The notes below the pieces were generated by a model, which saw nothing but the letters and a program-made list of their open reading frames with translations, had not been told where the DNA came from and did no database searches. A stretch of 64,000 nt of DNA from Pyxidicoccus xibeiensis (GTDB taxonomy: Bacteria; Myxococcota; Myxococcia; Myxococcales; Myxococcaceae): positions 1,612,001 through 1,676,000 of the forward strand of contig NZ_JAJVKV010000001.1 in the NCBI RefSeq assembly GCF_024198175.1. The letters are read 5' to 3'. The first letter of the stretch is position 1. Every line of letters starts with the position of its first letter. Positions 35,801 through 42,402 of this stretch are shown in pieces. Made by a program: the position numbers and the translations under genes.

Positions 35801-36222
35801 TCCCACGCGACGCCGGACGTCAGCGCCTTCGCCTCGCCGCCGCCCAGGGGCAGCACGTAGATGTCGCCCAGCAGGTCGAAGACGAGCTCGTCGTTCGTCG
35901 GGCTCACGTCCACGTTCATCCACGTGCCCTCGGTGACGTCGATGCTCACCTGGGTGGCGGGGAACCCGGGCGCGTCCACCTTCCACGCGTCCTTGTCCTT
36001 GCCCTCCTTCGCCGCGTCCTTGGCGGCGTCGGCAGTCGGGGTGGCAGGGGTGCCGGCGTCCACCTCGGCGGCGCGGGCGGCGTCCTTCGCGGCCTGGTCC
36101 TTCTTGTCCGGCGCGGGGGGTTGGTCCTGCCTGGCGGAGGGAGGCGTCGTGGAGGGTTGCGCGGCCAGCAGCGCGGCGGGCACGAGCAGCGCGGCGCACA
36201 GGACGGAGGTCAGTCGTTTCAC
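32806..36222 (-). CDS. Secreted TolB-type beta-propeller amidohydrolase
   Basis: An 1138-residue exported protein. The GTG at 36222 is preferred because GAGGA lies seven bases upstream and it gives a clean signal peptide (KRLTSVLCAALLVPAALLAA); the frame continues upstream to 36492 without signal features. A Pro/Ala/Lys-rich linker (to about 75) precedes two WD40/TolB-like propeller sections with repeated FSPDGK, WSPDGNF, DGRYVYF and SPDGRWLV blades. The C-terminal amidohydrolase carries the strand-1 metal motif DVHWHG, VEHSIPV, GAHGQREG and a final GKLADLIVLDRNPL. Such TolB-amidohydrolase fusions are annotated as imidazolonepropionase-like or dipeptidase-like hydrolases. The substrate is unknown and it acts outside the cytoplasm. 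Confidence 0.88.
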   Translation of the reverse strand: MKRLTSVLCAALLVPAALLAAQPSTTPPSARQDQPPAPDKKDQAAKDAARAAEVDAGTPATPTADAAKDAAKEGKDKDAWKVDAPGFPATQVSIDVTEGTWMNVDVSPTNDELVFDLLGDIYVLPLGGGEAKALTSGVAWDMQPRFSPDGKSIAFTSDRGGGDNIWVMKRDGTDAQAVTQEKFRLLNSPAWSPDGNFIVARKHFTARRSLGAGEVWMYHRSGGEGLQLTERANEQKDLGEPAFSPDGRYVYFSQDITPGKTFEYNKDPNGEIYAIQRLDLETREIDPFVTGPGGSIRPTPSRDGKQLAFIRRVRTKSVLYVADVASGAERPLYDGLDRDMQETWAIHGVYPTMAWTRDHKALVLWAGGKLRRVDVASRKVTEIPFHVKGTRTLFQAVRTPQAVAPERFATKLLRWVQVAPEGDRVVYQALGKLYVKELPNGTPKRLTKQEDHLEFYPSFSRDGKSIVYTTWDDEKLGTIRVAPATGGEGKVLTTRQGYYVEPALSPDGRWLVYRATGDGYLMPGQWSRETGLFVMPAKGGTPRRLARDGEQPHFGASLDRVFFLHVEQKEKEDVRSLKSIALDGSQERTHLTSAEATELRVSPDGQWVAFRENFNAFITPFPRGAKSATVGPEAKALPVARVSKDAGEYLHWAGRSQSLHWALGPQLFTRELKQAFRFMEGAPEKLPEAPEKGVDLSFQVKTDVPEGTLALVGGRVITMKGDEVIEQGVVVVRGNRIVAVGPVGKVQVPAGAKVVDVKGKTLMPGLIDVHWHGSMGVDGLMPEQSWVHAASLAFGVTTLHDPSNSSAHIFAASELGKAGGLLAPRIFSTGTILYGAAGAGYRTPIETLDDARSHLRRMKALGAFSVKSYNQPRRDQRQKVLQAARELDMLVVPEGGSLLQHNLTMVVDGHTGVEHSIPVARIYADVRQLWSKSGTGYTPTLGVAYGGLMGENYWYQKTKVWEDERLLSFVPRRVVDARSRRPPQSAPDDEFNHIDVARVARELNDAGVSVQLGAHGQREGLAAHWELWMFGQGGMKPLQALRAGTLSGARYLGLDGEVGSMEEGKLADLIVLDRNPLEDLKNSRTVRYTMVNGRLYDAATLNEVGTRQRQRAKFFFEKDGNEGWSPKATANSHTHSCD

Positions 36223-36497
36223 GGAGAAGTCCTCGTGAGGGGCGGGGGTGTGTCGGGTGTGCGAGACTACCCGGCCCCCTGGGGCGGAGGGATGCCGGCC
36301 GTGAACAGGCAGCCAGGCAGGCTTGTTCCGGTCCGTGTAACGTACGCCTGCGGGTGAAGCCACGCGCGCGCTGTCCGTCAGGGACGGGCCCTCGGCCGCT
36401 CCACCCGATGCGCACCACCGTCGCGAGGGGGGACCTCCATGCAGCCGAGCAGCACCGTCCGGGCCACCGGCCCGCGTCCTGGCCAGGAGCAACGGCC

Positions 36498-37502
36498 ATG
36501 AAGAAGCTCGCCGTTCTCGTCATCCACGGCATCGAGGTGGACGACCCGGGCCTCTATGACACCGCCCTGCGCCTGCTGCGCCAGCACTTCGGCGAGCATG
36601 CGCCCTCCGCGCCGGGCAATGCCCTGGTGGTGGAGACCGTGAGCTGGGCCTCCGTGGTGGAGGGCGCCGAGCGCGACTTCCTCGCCCGGCAGAGCCCTCC
36701 GGAGGCGGAGGACTACTGGAAGTCGCTCTACGACGGCGTGCGCGCCGTCAACAAGGGCCGCGAGTCCGCGCTGGTGCCCCTGATGCTCCGCATGATGCGG
36801 CCGTCACTGCGCGGCATGGACCTGCGCTACCCCGGCCTGCGCTGGCTCATCGTGCACTTCGTCGGCGACATCATCGCGTACCAGAGCAACCCCGCGGACC
36901 CGGACGTGTACACGGACATCCATCGCAAGGTGGCCGAGGCGCTCGGCCGGCTTCGCGCCCGCGCCGGAGACGACGCGCCCCTGTGCGTCATCTCGCACAG
37001 CCTGGGCTCCGTCATCGCCAGCAACTACTTCTACGACTTGCAGGCGCGCCGGCTGGACGGACGCGACATCATCGAGTCGTCGGTGCTCGCGGCGCAGGGC
37101 GACTCTCCACTGGAGCGCGGCGAGACGCTCAGCCGCTTCTACACGCTGGGGACTCCCATGGCGCTGTGGAGCCTGCGCTACCGGAACTCGGCGCTGGACA
37201 GGCCCGTCCAGGTGCCCGCGCCCGAGCTGGAGCAGCACCACCCCGGCCTGGGCGGCGAGTGGCTCAACTTCCATGACGACGATGACGTCTTCGCGTGGCC
37301 GCTCCAGCCCCTCAGCGACGCGTACCACGACCTCGTGGAGGACCGCGCCGTGAGCCTCAAGGGCCCGCTGTTCTCGTGGACTCCGCTGGTGCATCCCTTC
37401 TACTGGTCGGATGACTCGGTGATGGGGCCCATCGGCGAGTCGCTCGCGGAGGCGTGGGAGCAGCTGGGCGCCGTGGAGCCCGGTCCTCCCGTCGCGGCGT
37501 AG
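36498..37502 (+). CDS. Alpha/beta-fold serine hydrolase, unknown substrate
   Basis: A 334-residue cytosolic protein with AGGAG eight bases before the ATG at 36498 (MKKLAVLVIHGIEVDDPG). The opening strand with VIHGI gives the oxyanion turn, and the nucleophile lies in VISHSLGSVIASNYF. A likely catalytic aspartate is in the NFHDDDDVFAW segment and a histidine in PLVHPFYW. The overall layout resembles uncharacterised bacterial lipase-like proteins that act on intracellular or membrane-associated esters. It has no signal peptide and no clear partner gene; the thioesterase pair starts 108 bp downstream. Confidence 0.75.
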   Translation: MKKLAVLVIHGIEVDDPGLYDTALRLLRQHFGEHAPSAPGNALVVETVSWASVVEGAERDFLARQSPPEAEDYWKSLYDGVRAVNKGRESALVPLMLRMMRPSLRGMDLRYPGLRWLIVHFVGDIIAYQSNPADPDVYTDIHRKVAEALGRLRARAGDDAPLCVISHSLGSVIASNYFYDLQARRLDGRDIIESSVLAAQGDSPLERGETLSRFYTLGTPMALWSLRYRNSALDRPVQVPAPELEQHHPGLGGEWLNFHDDDDVFAWPLQPLSDAYHDLVEDRAVSLKGPLFSWTPLVHPFYWSDDSVMGPIGESLAEAWEQLGAVEPGPPVAA

Positions 37503-37610
37503 GTGGACAGGTGGACGGTGGGCGGGGGCACGCCCGCTCGCCTGTCCACTGCCAGCGGAACTCCGCATTCGCCTCGCGCCACCCGGCGGTGATTCTGTTA
37601 TCCGCACCGC

Positions 37611-38060
37611 ATGTCGGACTTCAATCTCCCCGAGGACAAGGCCGGGCGGCTGGCGCGGTGCTCCGTGTTCTACACGGACGTCGTGCCGCACAACCATGCG
37701 CTCGGCCTGAAGCTGGTGGACATCGGTCCCGCTGAAGCCACGGTCGAGCTGCCCTATGCCGACTTCCTCGTCGGCAACCCGGAGACGGGCGTGCTCGCTG
37801 GCGGCGCGGTGACGACGCTCATCGACGCGTCCTGCGGCTCCGCCGTGTTCCTCAAGCTGGGCCGCTTCGCTCCGCTCGTCACGTTGGACCTGCGCATCGA
37901 CTACCTGCGCCCCGCCCAGCCCGGCAACACGCTCACCTGCGTGGCCGAGTGCTACCGGATGACGCGCCAGGTGGCGTTCGTGCGCGCGCTCGTGCACCAG
38001 GGCGACACCGCCAACCCGGTGGCCTCCGCGCAGGGCACCTTCATGAAGCTGGAGGAGTGA
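37611..38060 (+). CDS. PaaI-type hot-dog thioesterase
   Basis: A 149-residue acyl-CoA thioesterase of the PaaI/YbgC-like hot-dog fold. The acidic active-site helix is in VLAGGAVTTLIDASCGSAVF, where the aspartate activates water, and LVTLDLRIDYLRPAQPGNTLTC is the typical central strand. It should cleave a small or aromatic acyl-CoA in the cytosol. A second hot-dog gene starts five bases downstream, so the pair is an operon and may form a heteromer or act in series. Confidence 0.85.
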   Translation: MSDFNLPEDKAGRLARCSVFYTDVVPHNHALGLKLVDIGPAEATVELPYADFLVGNPETGVLAGGAVTTLIDASCGSAVFLKLGRFAPLVTLDLRIDYLRPAQPGNTLTCVAECYRMTRQVAFVRALVHQGDTANPVASAQGTFMKLEE

Positions 38061-38065
38061 CGGCC

Positions 38066-38527
38066 ATGAGCGACACGAACCTCGCCTCCTCCCCGCTCGC
38101 CAGCCTCGTGCGCGAGGTGCGCAAGACGCGCGAGTACCGCAAGCTCACCGACGCGATTCCGTACACGCGCTACATGGGCATCGGCGTGGAGAACCTCGCC
38201 GGAGAGATGCTCTGCCGCATGGCCTATGCGCCGAAGCTCATCGGCAACAGCCTGCTGCCCGCGCTCCATGGCGGCACCCTGGGCGCGCTGCTCGAGTCCG
38301 CCGCCGTCTTCGAGCTGCTCCTCCAGACGGACACCGGGCGCGTGCCCAAGGTCATCTCGCTCACCGTGGACTTCCTGCGCTCGGGCAAGGCCCAGGACAC
38401 CTTCGCCAAGGCGCTCATCACCCGCCAGGGCCGCCGCGTCGCCAACGTGCGCGTGGAAGCGTGGCAGGATGACCGCACCCGCCCCATCGCCAGCGCCCAC
38501 GCGCTGTTCCTCCTCGCCGAACCCTGA
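38066..38527 (+). CDS. Hot-dog-fold thioesterase, second of a pair
   Basis: A 153-residue protein of the same PaaI-like superfamily as its upstream neighbour but clearly diverged. The ATG at 38066 lies five bases after the previous stop. The active-site segment is LLPALHGGTLGALLESAAVFELL, with a Glu at the place of the catalytic acid, followed by ISLTVDFLRSGKAQDTFAKA. Homologues often annotate as DUF4442/PaaI family acyl-CoA thioesterases. The tandem suggests a broad or paired acyl-CoA hydrolysis function. Confidence 0.83.
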   Translation: MSDTNLASSPLASLVREVRKTREYRKLTDAIPYTRYMGIGVENLAGEMLCRMAYAPKLIGNSLLPALHGGTLGALLESAAVFELLLQTDTGRVPKVISLTVDFLRSGKAQDTFAKALITRQGRRVANVRVEAWQDDRTRPIASAHALFLLAEP

Positions 38528-38534
38528 GGTCCCC

Positions 38535-38657
38535 GTGGGCCGCGTCCTCGAGTCTATCGCCCGCCTCTTCGAAGCCGTGGGAGTGGTCGGCGTCTGCGGC
38601 CTGGTGGTCCTCGTCGTCTTCGTCGCCGTCATGGTCAACCAGGTCCGGGGGGAGTGA
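38535..38657 (+). CDS. Small single-pass membrane protein (40 aa)
   Basis: A GTG at 38535 begins a 40-residue frame: an amphipathic start (GRVLESIARLFEAV), one strong hydrophobic helix (VCGLVVLVVFVAVMV) and a short charged tail (NQVRGE). A GAGG overlapping the thioesterase stop lies 5-6 bases upstream, so it could be translated by coupling. No homologue is known to me. Its composition is that of a real membrane microprotein, but short frames in GC-rich DNA can arise by chance. Confidence 0.5.
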   Translation: MGRVLESIARLFEAVGVVGVCGLVVLVVFVAVMVNQVRGE

Positions 38658-38730
38658 GGCAACCCACGGCCGCCGTTCGCGATAATCCCCGTGAGACATG
38701 GCGCTCCCGCGCCATCGAGGGGGATGTTGA

Positions 38731-40572
38731 GTGGACGGTATTTCCAGATTTTCAAGCCAGAGCCGTATCAGCAGTGCGTCGACGCAGGAGTCCGCTTCCA
38801 CGCAGGAGCCCACTTCGAGCGCGGAGGCCACGGACACGCCTCGCGAGCGGGAGCGGCTGGACCTGTTCTTGTTGAGCCGCTTCGAGTCGGGCAACACGGT
38901 GCGCGCCTTCTCCGAGCCCGCCGCCACCTCGAAGCCACCGCCTCCCCCGCTGCCGCCGGATGCGACGCCGGAGGCTCGCGAGCAGGCCGTGCAGCAGTGG
39001 CAGGACTACTGCAACGAGTTCAAGCTGAACGCCCTCACCGAGCTCAACCGCAAGCGCGGCACCCAGCTCCCGGATGACGCCGCCAACGCGCTGCTGCACG
39101 CGGGCCCTCGCAGCGACGTGTACGTCGCCGGCCGCTCCACCGTGGGCGGCAACGAGAACATCCCCGCCTTCTTCCAGGACTTCCCCAGCAGCGAAGACCG
39201 GCAGATGCAGCTGTACACCTTCTGCCGCCCGCCAGAGGGCCAGGACCTCAAGCCGGACGACCGCTCGCAGTGGGTCTCCTTCGAGGTGTACGGCGACATC
39301 TGCAAGGCGTACTCGGACCCGTCCTTCACCAGCGGGAAGGAGGGCACCAACTCCGTGCTCGGCTTCCCCGACTCGGGCCGGGAGGACGCGCTGAAGACGG
39401 GCGCGCCCTTCCTGGATGACCCGGACGTGAAGGCGCTGGCCGACGCGCGTGGAGCGGTGCCCTTCCAGCAGTTCCAGAACGGCTACCTCGTGGACCTGGG
39501 CGGCAAGGTGCAGGCCTTCGGGCTCGACGGGAAGCGGCTGGGCACCGCGTGGCCCGACGGGAAGATGGACGCGGGCGGCGTGGGTGGCCCCACCGGCCCG
39601 CAGCAGCCCACCGGGCCCTACGGCGTCTACGGCCCGCAGGACGGCGACACGTCCTTCGGCAACGAGATGGTGCAGCTCGGCACGAGCAGGCGCTTCGGCG
39701 GCGCCATCGACAGCCTCGTCTACGACGGCAAGCAGTTCGTCAACAACAAGGACCACGGCCGGCAGATGCAGGTGGCGTACTCGCTGGATGGCAACGGCGA
39801 GACGCTGATGCCCACCGAGGCCGGCAACAACCAGGACCACGACGGGCTCACGTCCACCACGAAGATACTGGGCGTGAGGGTGGAGGACGGCGGCGTCACC
39901 ACCACCGTCAACCCCGCCTACTGGCTGGAGCCCAACGAGCCCGCCGGTGGCTACAACGGGCCCGACGCCCCCAAGGCGAAGAACCTCACCGAGGTGTCCG
40001 AGGACACGCTGAGCAAGACGGTGAAGGCCGGCGTGGGCGGCCACCCCAACGTCATCCAGTACGACACGAACATCCACCTGGCCGCGCCGCACCAGAGCAT
40101 GTACCTGGAGGCCCCCACGAACTACCTCCCGCCCGAGTTCGACCGGCACTTCCGCTTCGACCCCGCCACCGGCGAGACGCACGAGTACCCGCGCGTCCAC
40201 TCGGAGCTGGACCCGAGCGACCCGAACAACAATGGCTTCAACGACGAGGGCGGCAACGTGCCGCTCATCGTCTCCTCGCCGGATGGCAAGCACGCCATGG
40301 CCATGTGGTCTCCGGACGAGGCGAAGTACGACGACCTCCAGTACCGCTTCCACCAGTTCGACATGGCGAACGTCGGCGGGGACACCACGTACAACGCGTC
40401 GAAGATGGGCGTCACCATCGGCATGGGGCGCGATGTTCCCCAGGACATCAACACGCGGACCTACGTCATCGTGGGCACCGTCGAGGAGGTGAAGGCCCGC
40501 CTCGCCGAGCTGTACGCGCAGAACCCCACCGGCGTGGAGCGCCAGTGGCCTCCGGGTGAGCCGCTGTCCTGA
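38731..40572 (+). CDS. Large protein with LGFP-like segment, unknown function
   Basis: A 613-residue protein beginning at a GTG (38731) with GAGGGGG seven bases upstream. Residues 1-85 are Ser/Thr/Glu/Pro-rich and disordered, with no signal peptide. Around residues 200-265 there is a stretch with SVLGFP... PFQQFQNGYLVDLGG, resembling LGFP repeats that bind cell-wall or surface glycans. The second half (NKDHGRQMQVAYSL, NNQDHDGLTSTTKILG, YWLEPNEPAGGY, FDRHFRFDPATGE) looks like a beta-rich carbohydrate- or surface-associated domain of unknown family. It may be exported by a non-Sec route or be a secreted effector. It stands alone just before the lower-GC vWA-trypsin locus. Confidence 0.75.
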   Translation: MDGISRFSSQSRISSASTQESASTQEPTSSAEATDTPRERERLDLFLLSRFESGNTVRAFSEPAATSKPPPPPLPPDATPEAREQAVQQWQDYCNEFKLNALTELNRKRGTQLPDDAANALLHAGPRSDVYVAGRSTVGGNENIPAFFQDFPSSEDRQMQLYTFCRPPEGQDLKPDDRSQWVSFEVYGDICKAYSDPSFTSGKEGTNSVLGFPDSGREDALKTGAPFLDDPDVKALADARGAVPFQQFQNGYLVDLGGKVQAFGLDGKRLGTAWPDGKMDAGGVGGPTGPQQPTGPYGVYGPQDGDTSFGNEMVQLGTSRRFGGAIDSLVYDGKQFVNNKDHGRQMQVAYSLDGNGETLMPTEAGNNQDHDGLTSTTKILGVRVEDGGVTTTVNPAYWLEPNEPAGGYNGPDAPKAKNLTEVSEDTLSKTVKAGVGGHPNVIQYDTNIHLAAPHQSMYLEAPTNYLPPEFDRHFRFDPATGETHEYPRVHSELDPSDPNNNGFNDEGGNVPLIVSSPDGKHAMAMWSPDEAKYDDLQYRFHQFDMANVGGDTTYNASKMGVTIGMGRDVPQDINTRTYVIVGTVEEVKARLAELYAQNPTGVERQWPPGEPLS

Positions 40573-40661
40573 GCGCGGGCATGACGCCGGGCGGCCCGCT
40601 GCGGCGCCCGGCCATGCTGAAGGTCAGTCCATTGCCATTGGCCCCATGGCATGGGGTGCTT

Positions 40662-40692
40662 TTGACCCCAAAGACTGGCACTGTGCTATGTT
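40662..40692 (+). promoter_or_regulatory. Possible sigma-70-type promoter of the vWA-trypsin operon
   Basis: TTGACC at 40662-40667 and TATGTT at 40687-40692 (19-base spacing; an alternative GCTATG gives 17) lie in an unusually AT-rich patch 55 bp before the vWA-trypsin start. Judged by eye only. Confidence 0.4.
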
Positions 40693-40746
40693 TGTCATTT
40701 CCCAATCATTCATGGTAGGCCTTGAGGAGTTCCAGGGGGGAACTTC

Positions 40747-42375
40747 ATGGGCTCTGCCTTTGCGTCGAGGCCCGTACGCCATCGCAGCCGGGGTGGGCGC
40801 ACGCTCCAGCACACGCTGCTGACCTTCGCCGCCGTGCTGCTCATGCCCGGCGTCACAAAGGCGGACGCGCCGGACGCCGGCGCCACTCCAGCCGGGACTG
40901 TCTGGGTGAAGGTCCTGGTCGACGTCTCGGGCAGCATGGGGCTCGGGGTTCCGGATGGAGGGACCCGCTTCGACGTCATCCGGCAGGAGCTCCGGGACCT
41001 CGGGAAACGACTGGACGCCGCAGCCTCCCAACACCGTTCCCCGCCGTGCCAGCTCCAGGTCGAGGTCGAAGCCTTCCACGCCGACCCGAAGGTCGTCGAC
41101 GCCGGCACGCTTGAGGCGTGCCTTCCCTCTCCGGAGCAGGTTGCTTCCGGCAGCTCGGGATTCATCTCACAGCGCTACGAATGGCGCCCTCTACCGGAGG
41201 CGGCGCTTGCCGCCGGGCTCAAGTCCCAAGGCCCGTTGACCGATACGCCCCTGAGCAGCGCGTATCAGGCGGCCGCGCAGCAGTTGGCCCGTAAAGGACG
41301 CTCCGGGGACGCGCGCATCCTGCTGCTCGCAACGGATGGCGTCCCCAGCTGCCGGCGCAAGGGCCCGGAGTGCGCGTCGGGCTGGTGTGAGTTCGCGCAG
41401 GAGCAGCTCCGGGACGAGTTCCGGGAGCAATGGCGCTCGGGCGCCGGGCGAAACGTCTGCTCGGTCGCGGTGCCCCCCCAGCGGCTGGGAGGACTCCAGC
41501 ACTCCGTGTTCCCCCTGAAGGGCGTGTCGCCGGCATGTGCGCCGTATGCCCGGCAGGCTGACGTGGGCCTGAACGGAGATGGCAGCGTCACGGCCGAGCA
41601 GTTGAGCCGCTTGCTGGAGGCAGCGGCCGAGCACGCATGCAAGGAGCCGCCGAAGCCGCAGCCGGCAGTCGAGGTCCCGCCGTGCCCACCAGAGCCTGCC
41701 TTTGCCGAGGTGGTCGCGGTGGGACGCGCTGGAAGAAGCCTGTGCTCGGGAGTGCTCCTGACGCCCAGAGCGGTGCTGACGGCCCGGCACTGCGTACCCG
41801 CGACCGAGGTCGTCTCTGGAGACTCCGTCATGCGGCCGGCGACTCGCCAGGCCGTGAGCCGCACCTTCCTGCCGTCAGACCGGCGCGTCGACGCGGCAGT
41901 GCTCCAGCTCGCGGGTCCCATCGACGCCGAGATTCGCCCCTGGAAGCCAGCGAAGGCCCCCGCCGCCCAGGCTGGCGGAGTGCACGTGGGCTTCGGTGCG
42001 TCGACGCCCTCGGGCCGGTTCGGCTTCGGAGACAAGCACGTCACGCTCCTGAGCCTCGTCGACTCAGGGTGCAGTGCCGAGCAGGCGCTTCGCCATGGCT
42101 GCAACCCGTCCTTCGAGTGGGCGCTGATGGGCAGCCCTGGCTACGACACGTGCAGCGGGGACAGCGGGGGCGGACTCTACGAGGCCGTCTTCGACGGGAG
42201 ACGGTGCAAGGACGCCCAGGGGAAAGAGCGGCTCGTCCATGACTGGCGATTGCTGGGCATCACCTCGCGCTCCCTGTCCGGGACGATGTCGGTCTGCGGC
42301 GCGGGGGGCATCTACACACGCCTGGATGCGCTCACCCCGTGGCTGGAGCGGGTCCTGACGGAGTCCAGGCTTTAA
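40747..42375 (+). CDS. Secreted von Willebrand A-trypsin fusion protein
   Basis: A 542-residue exported protein with a long charged n-region and a signal core LLTFAAVLLMPGVTKA. The N-terminal half is a vWA domain with an intact metal-ion-dependent adhesion motif D59-V-S-G-S (DVSGSMG) and the later LLLATDGVPS strand. The C-terminal half is a chymotrypsin-fold serine protease with a full triad: H348 (LTARHC), D382 (RRVDAAVLQL) and S473 (CSGDSGGG). Several cysteine pairs suggest disulfides. The architecture implies metal-dependent ligand binding coupled to proteolysis outside the cell, recalling complement factor B/C2 in domain content only. It sits 27 bp upstream of an 821-residue exported protein and both are lower in GC than the genome. 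Confidence 0.88.
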   Translation: MGSAFASRPVRHRSRGGRTLQHTLLTFAAVLLMPGVTKADAPDAGATPAGTVWVKVLVDVSGSMGLGVPDGGTRFDVIRQELRDLGKRLDAAASQHRSPPCQLQVEVEAFHADPKVVDAGTLEACLPSPEQVASGSSGFISQRYEWRPLPEAALAAGLKSQGPLTDTPLSSAYQAAAQQLARKGRSGDARILLLATDGVPSCRRKGPECASGWCEFAQEQLRDEFREQWRSGAGRNVCSVAVPPQRLGGLQHSVFPLKGVSPACAPYARQADVGLNGDGSVTAEQLSRLLEAAAEHACKEPPKPQPAVEVPPCPPEPAFAEVVAVGRAGRSLCSGVLLTPRAVLTARHCVPATEVVSGDSVMRPATRQAVSRTFLPSDRRVDAAVLQLAGPIDAEIRPWKPAKAPAAQAGGVHVGFGASTPSGRFGFGDKHVTLLSLVDSGCSAEQALRHGCNPSFEWALMGSPGYDTCSGDSGGGLYEAVFDGRRCKDAQGKERLVHDWRLLGITSRSLSGTMSVCGAGGIYTRLDALTPWLERVLTESRL

Positions 42376-42402
42376 CCGGTTCAACCAACGAAGGGGGGAC
42401 GT

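Noticed and set aside
32818-36357. 1179-residue open frame on the plus strand
   Set aside because: It is antisense to the TolB-propeller amidohydrolase; the translation is low-complexity Arg/His/Val-rich and has no family features.
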